Positions 7,367 through 8,113 of a stretch of DNA of 8,113 nt are shown here, in pieces (positions within the stretch are counted from its first letter, which is position 1; every line of letters starts with the position of its first letter). Origin of the DNA: an uncultured Eubacteriales bacterium (GTDB lineage: Bacteria > Bacillota > Clostridia > Oscillospirales > UMGS1783). The position numbers and the translations under genes are program-made. Where the stretch lies: the NCBI GenBank assembly GCA_900555065.1, contig USJY01000048.1:1-8113 (forward strand), written 5' to 3'. The notes beneath the pieces were generated by a model that saw only the letters and a program-made list of their open reading frames with translations, was not told the DNA's origin and did no database searches.

Positions 7367-7558
7367 CTTCAACACAGTGTGAACTGCCGATATATTTCAA
7401 AATCTGATTGTCTTACACATATAGCTTCTTATTCCGATTCCGGCGTAAAAAACCGTATCGGCCCTATCTATGATCAAAACAACTAAAAAAGGAAAAATAT
7501 ATCTGAAGACCCTGGGCGACGGCCATACGCGCCGTCTCTTTGCGCAGTTGAGATCTAT
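7329..7558 (-). ncRNA. Predicted ~230-nt structured RNA: rny leader or stand-alone small RNA
   Basis: The boundaries come from the predicted start of the promoter at 7565-7593 and the terminator at 7326-7366. Reading the minus strand, the first ~85 nt can close on themselves: GATC 7555-7552 with GATC 7475-7472, and CAACT 7550-7546 with AGTTG 7484-7480, enclosing the hairpin GACGGC/GCCGTC (7518-7536). A second hairpin pairs 7434-7438 and 7441-7443 with 7453-7455 and 7457-7461. CAAC 7550-7547 could instead pair with GTTG 7373-7370 at the terminator foot, which would allow switching. I see no T-box TGGNACCGCG and no riboswitch core I recognise. 6S RNA is an alternative on size, but its long rod fold is not evident. 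Confidence 0.5.
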
Positions 7559-7564
7559 ACAATA

Positions 7565-7593
7565 ATTTTAAATGGAATTTCGGATTATGTCAA
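7565..7593 (-). promoter_or_regulatory. Near-consensus promoter reading toward rny
   Basis: On the minus strand a perfect TTGACA (7588-7593) is separated by 17 nt from TAAAAT (7565-7570), which matches the -10 consensus at 5 of 6 positions. The predicted start is an A near 7558. It is the strongest promoter in the window. It drives the structured leader and, if the terminator at 7326-7366 is passed, rny. Confidence 0.8.
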
Positions 7594-7656
7594 GCTAAAA
7601 TTACGGTTTTTCAGATGGAATGTGATGAAAAGCTGAAAATTACGTGGATTTTCTTG
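7572..7656. repeat. Imperfect tandem duplication of about 42 bp in the divergent promoter region
   Basis: Both copies begin with ATGGAAT (7572-7578 and 7615-7621). They share AAGCTAAAATTACG (7592-7605) versus AAGCTGAAAATTACG (7630-7644, one inserted G) and end in a G-T-rich TTTTC segment. Copy 1 contains the -35 and spacer of the minus-strand promoter. The corresponding -35 in copy 2 has decayed. Copy 2 ends at the -35 of the plus-strand promoter. Confidence 0.6.
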
Positions 7657-7682
7657 ATTTTTCCAAACCAAAGTCTTACACT
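7654..7682 (+). promoter_or_regulatory. Promoter of the ABC transporter ATPase gene
   Basis: TTGATT (7654-7659) and TACACT (7677-7682) are spaced by exactly 17 nt, each matching consensus at 4 of 6 positions. Transcription would start near 7690 and give a short leader of about 28 nt carrying the GGAGGAGG ribosome binding site. Confidence 0.6.
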
Positions 7683-7717
7683 AGGGGCATGACATTTTTG
7701 GAGGAGGGGACTGCGAA

Positions 7718-8113
7718 TTGATAGAGGTAAAAAATCTCTGCAAGAGCTACGACAGGGTCGCCGCCGTCCGGGACCTGAGCTTTTCAGTCGCGGACAGGGG
7801 CGTATACGGTTTTCTCGGTCCGAACGGCGCGGGTAAATCGACGACCCTGAACATACTAACCGGCTGCCTGGCGGCCGACGCGGGCGAAGTAAAAATCGGC
7901 GGGTACGACATTTATGAAGATCACCTGCAGGCCAAACGGCTGATCGGATACCTGCCCGAACAGCCGCCGCTGTACCCGGATATGAGCGTGCGCGAGTACC
8001 TGTGCTTCGCCGCGGAGCTCAAGGGGCTTTCCAGGGAGCGCGCGGATATGGAGACGATCCTCGCGCGCACCCAGCTTGCCGACGTGCAGAACCGGCCGTG
8101 CGGCAAGCTGTCC
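7718..8113 (+). CDS. ABC-2-type transporter ATP-binding subunit (GldA/CcmA-like), 3' truncated by the window edge
   Basis: This ATPase should power an ABC-2 membrane export or secretion system from the cytoplasmic face. A TTG start is chosen because GGAGGAGG ends 10 nt upstream, the family's usual N-terminus (IEVKNLCKSYD) begins right after it, and no in-frame ATG precedes it. The visible 132 residues contain the A-loop Y11, Walker A GPNGAGKST (34-42), and the Q-loop region GYLPEQPPLYPDMSVREYL (77-95), which is typical of the GldA-like group. The window stops at GKLS, the start of the ABC signature, so Walker B and the H-loop lie outside. The partner permease is expected downstream but cannot be seen, and the substrate is unknown. 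It is transcribed divergently from rny with its own promoter at 7654-7682. Confidence 0.9.
   Translation, partial: MIEVKNLCKSYDRVAAVRDLSFSVADRGVYGFLGPNGAGKSTTLNILTGCLAADAGEVKIGGYDIYEDHLQAKRLIGYLPEQPPLYPDMSVREYLCFAAELKGLSRERADMETILARTQLADVQNRPCGKLS

Noticed and set aside
7326..7560. T-box riboswitch in the rny leader
   Set aside because: The terminator and its TCCC loop resemble a T-box terminator, but the required TGGNACCGCG antiterminator sequence is absent upstream, and rny is not an aminoacylation or amino acid gene.
1..8113. CRISPR arrays, insertion sequences, tRNA or rRNA genes
   Set aside because: No regularly spaced repeats, no transposase frame with terminal inverted repeats, and no T-loop or rRNA signature were found on either strand by eye.

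Overview
The window looks like chromosomal DNA of a GC-rich member of the Bacillota (Clostridia-like). The evidence is a membrane-anchored RNase Y, an RF2 with the SPF specificity tripeptide, strong AGGAGG-type ribosome binding sites, sigma-A-like promoters, and simple stem plus U-tract terminators after nearly every gene. The species cannot be named from sequence alone.

Layout, left to right. (1) 1-777, plus strand: the 3' part of prfB (peptide chain release factor 2), followed by about 300 nt of hairpin-rich untranslated sequence and a strong terminator at 1081-1113. (2) 1114-1500: a stretch with no supportable gene. (3) 1557-2564, minus strand: a uroporphyrinogen-decarboxylase-superfamily protein of the MtaA/MtbA cobalamin-dependent methyltransferase type, with its own promoter and terminator. 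(4) 2607-3216: a very GC-rich spacer without a credible gene. (5) 3255-5384, minus strand: a lipoprotein GH36 alpha-galactosidase, with its own terminator, a well-formed promoter about 150 nt upstream, and two perfect palindromes at that promoter. (6) 5715-7256, minus strand: rny (ribonuclease Y) with a terminator. (7) 7257-7717: an AT-rich divergent regulatory region. (8) 7718-8113, plus strand: the 5' part of an ABC-2-type transporter ATPase with a TTG start, cut by the window end.

The genes do not form one pathway. The three minus-strand genes appear to be separate transcription units, each with its own terminator and its own candidate promoter. The main unexplained structure is upstream of rny. 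A near-consensus minus-strand promoter (TTGACA, 17 nt, TAAAAT) is followed about 230 nt later by an intrinsic terminator, still 70 nt before the rny start codon. This predicts either a structured attenuator leader controlling RNase Y or a stand-alone small RNA whose read-through feeds rny. The same promoter lies inside an imperfect tandem duplication that abuts the divergent ABC transporter promoter.
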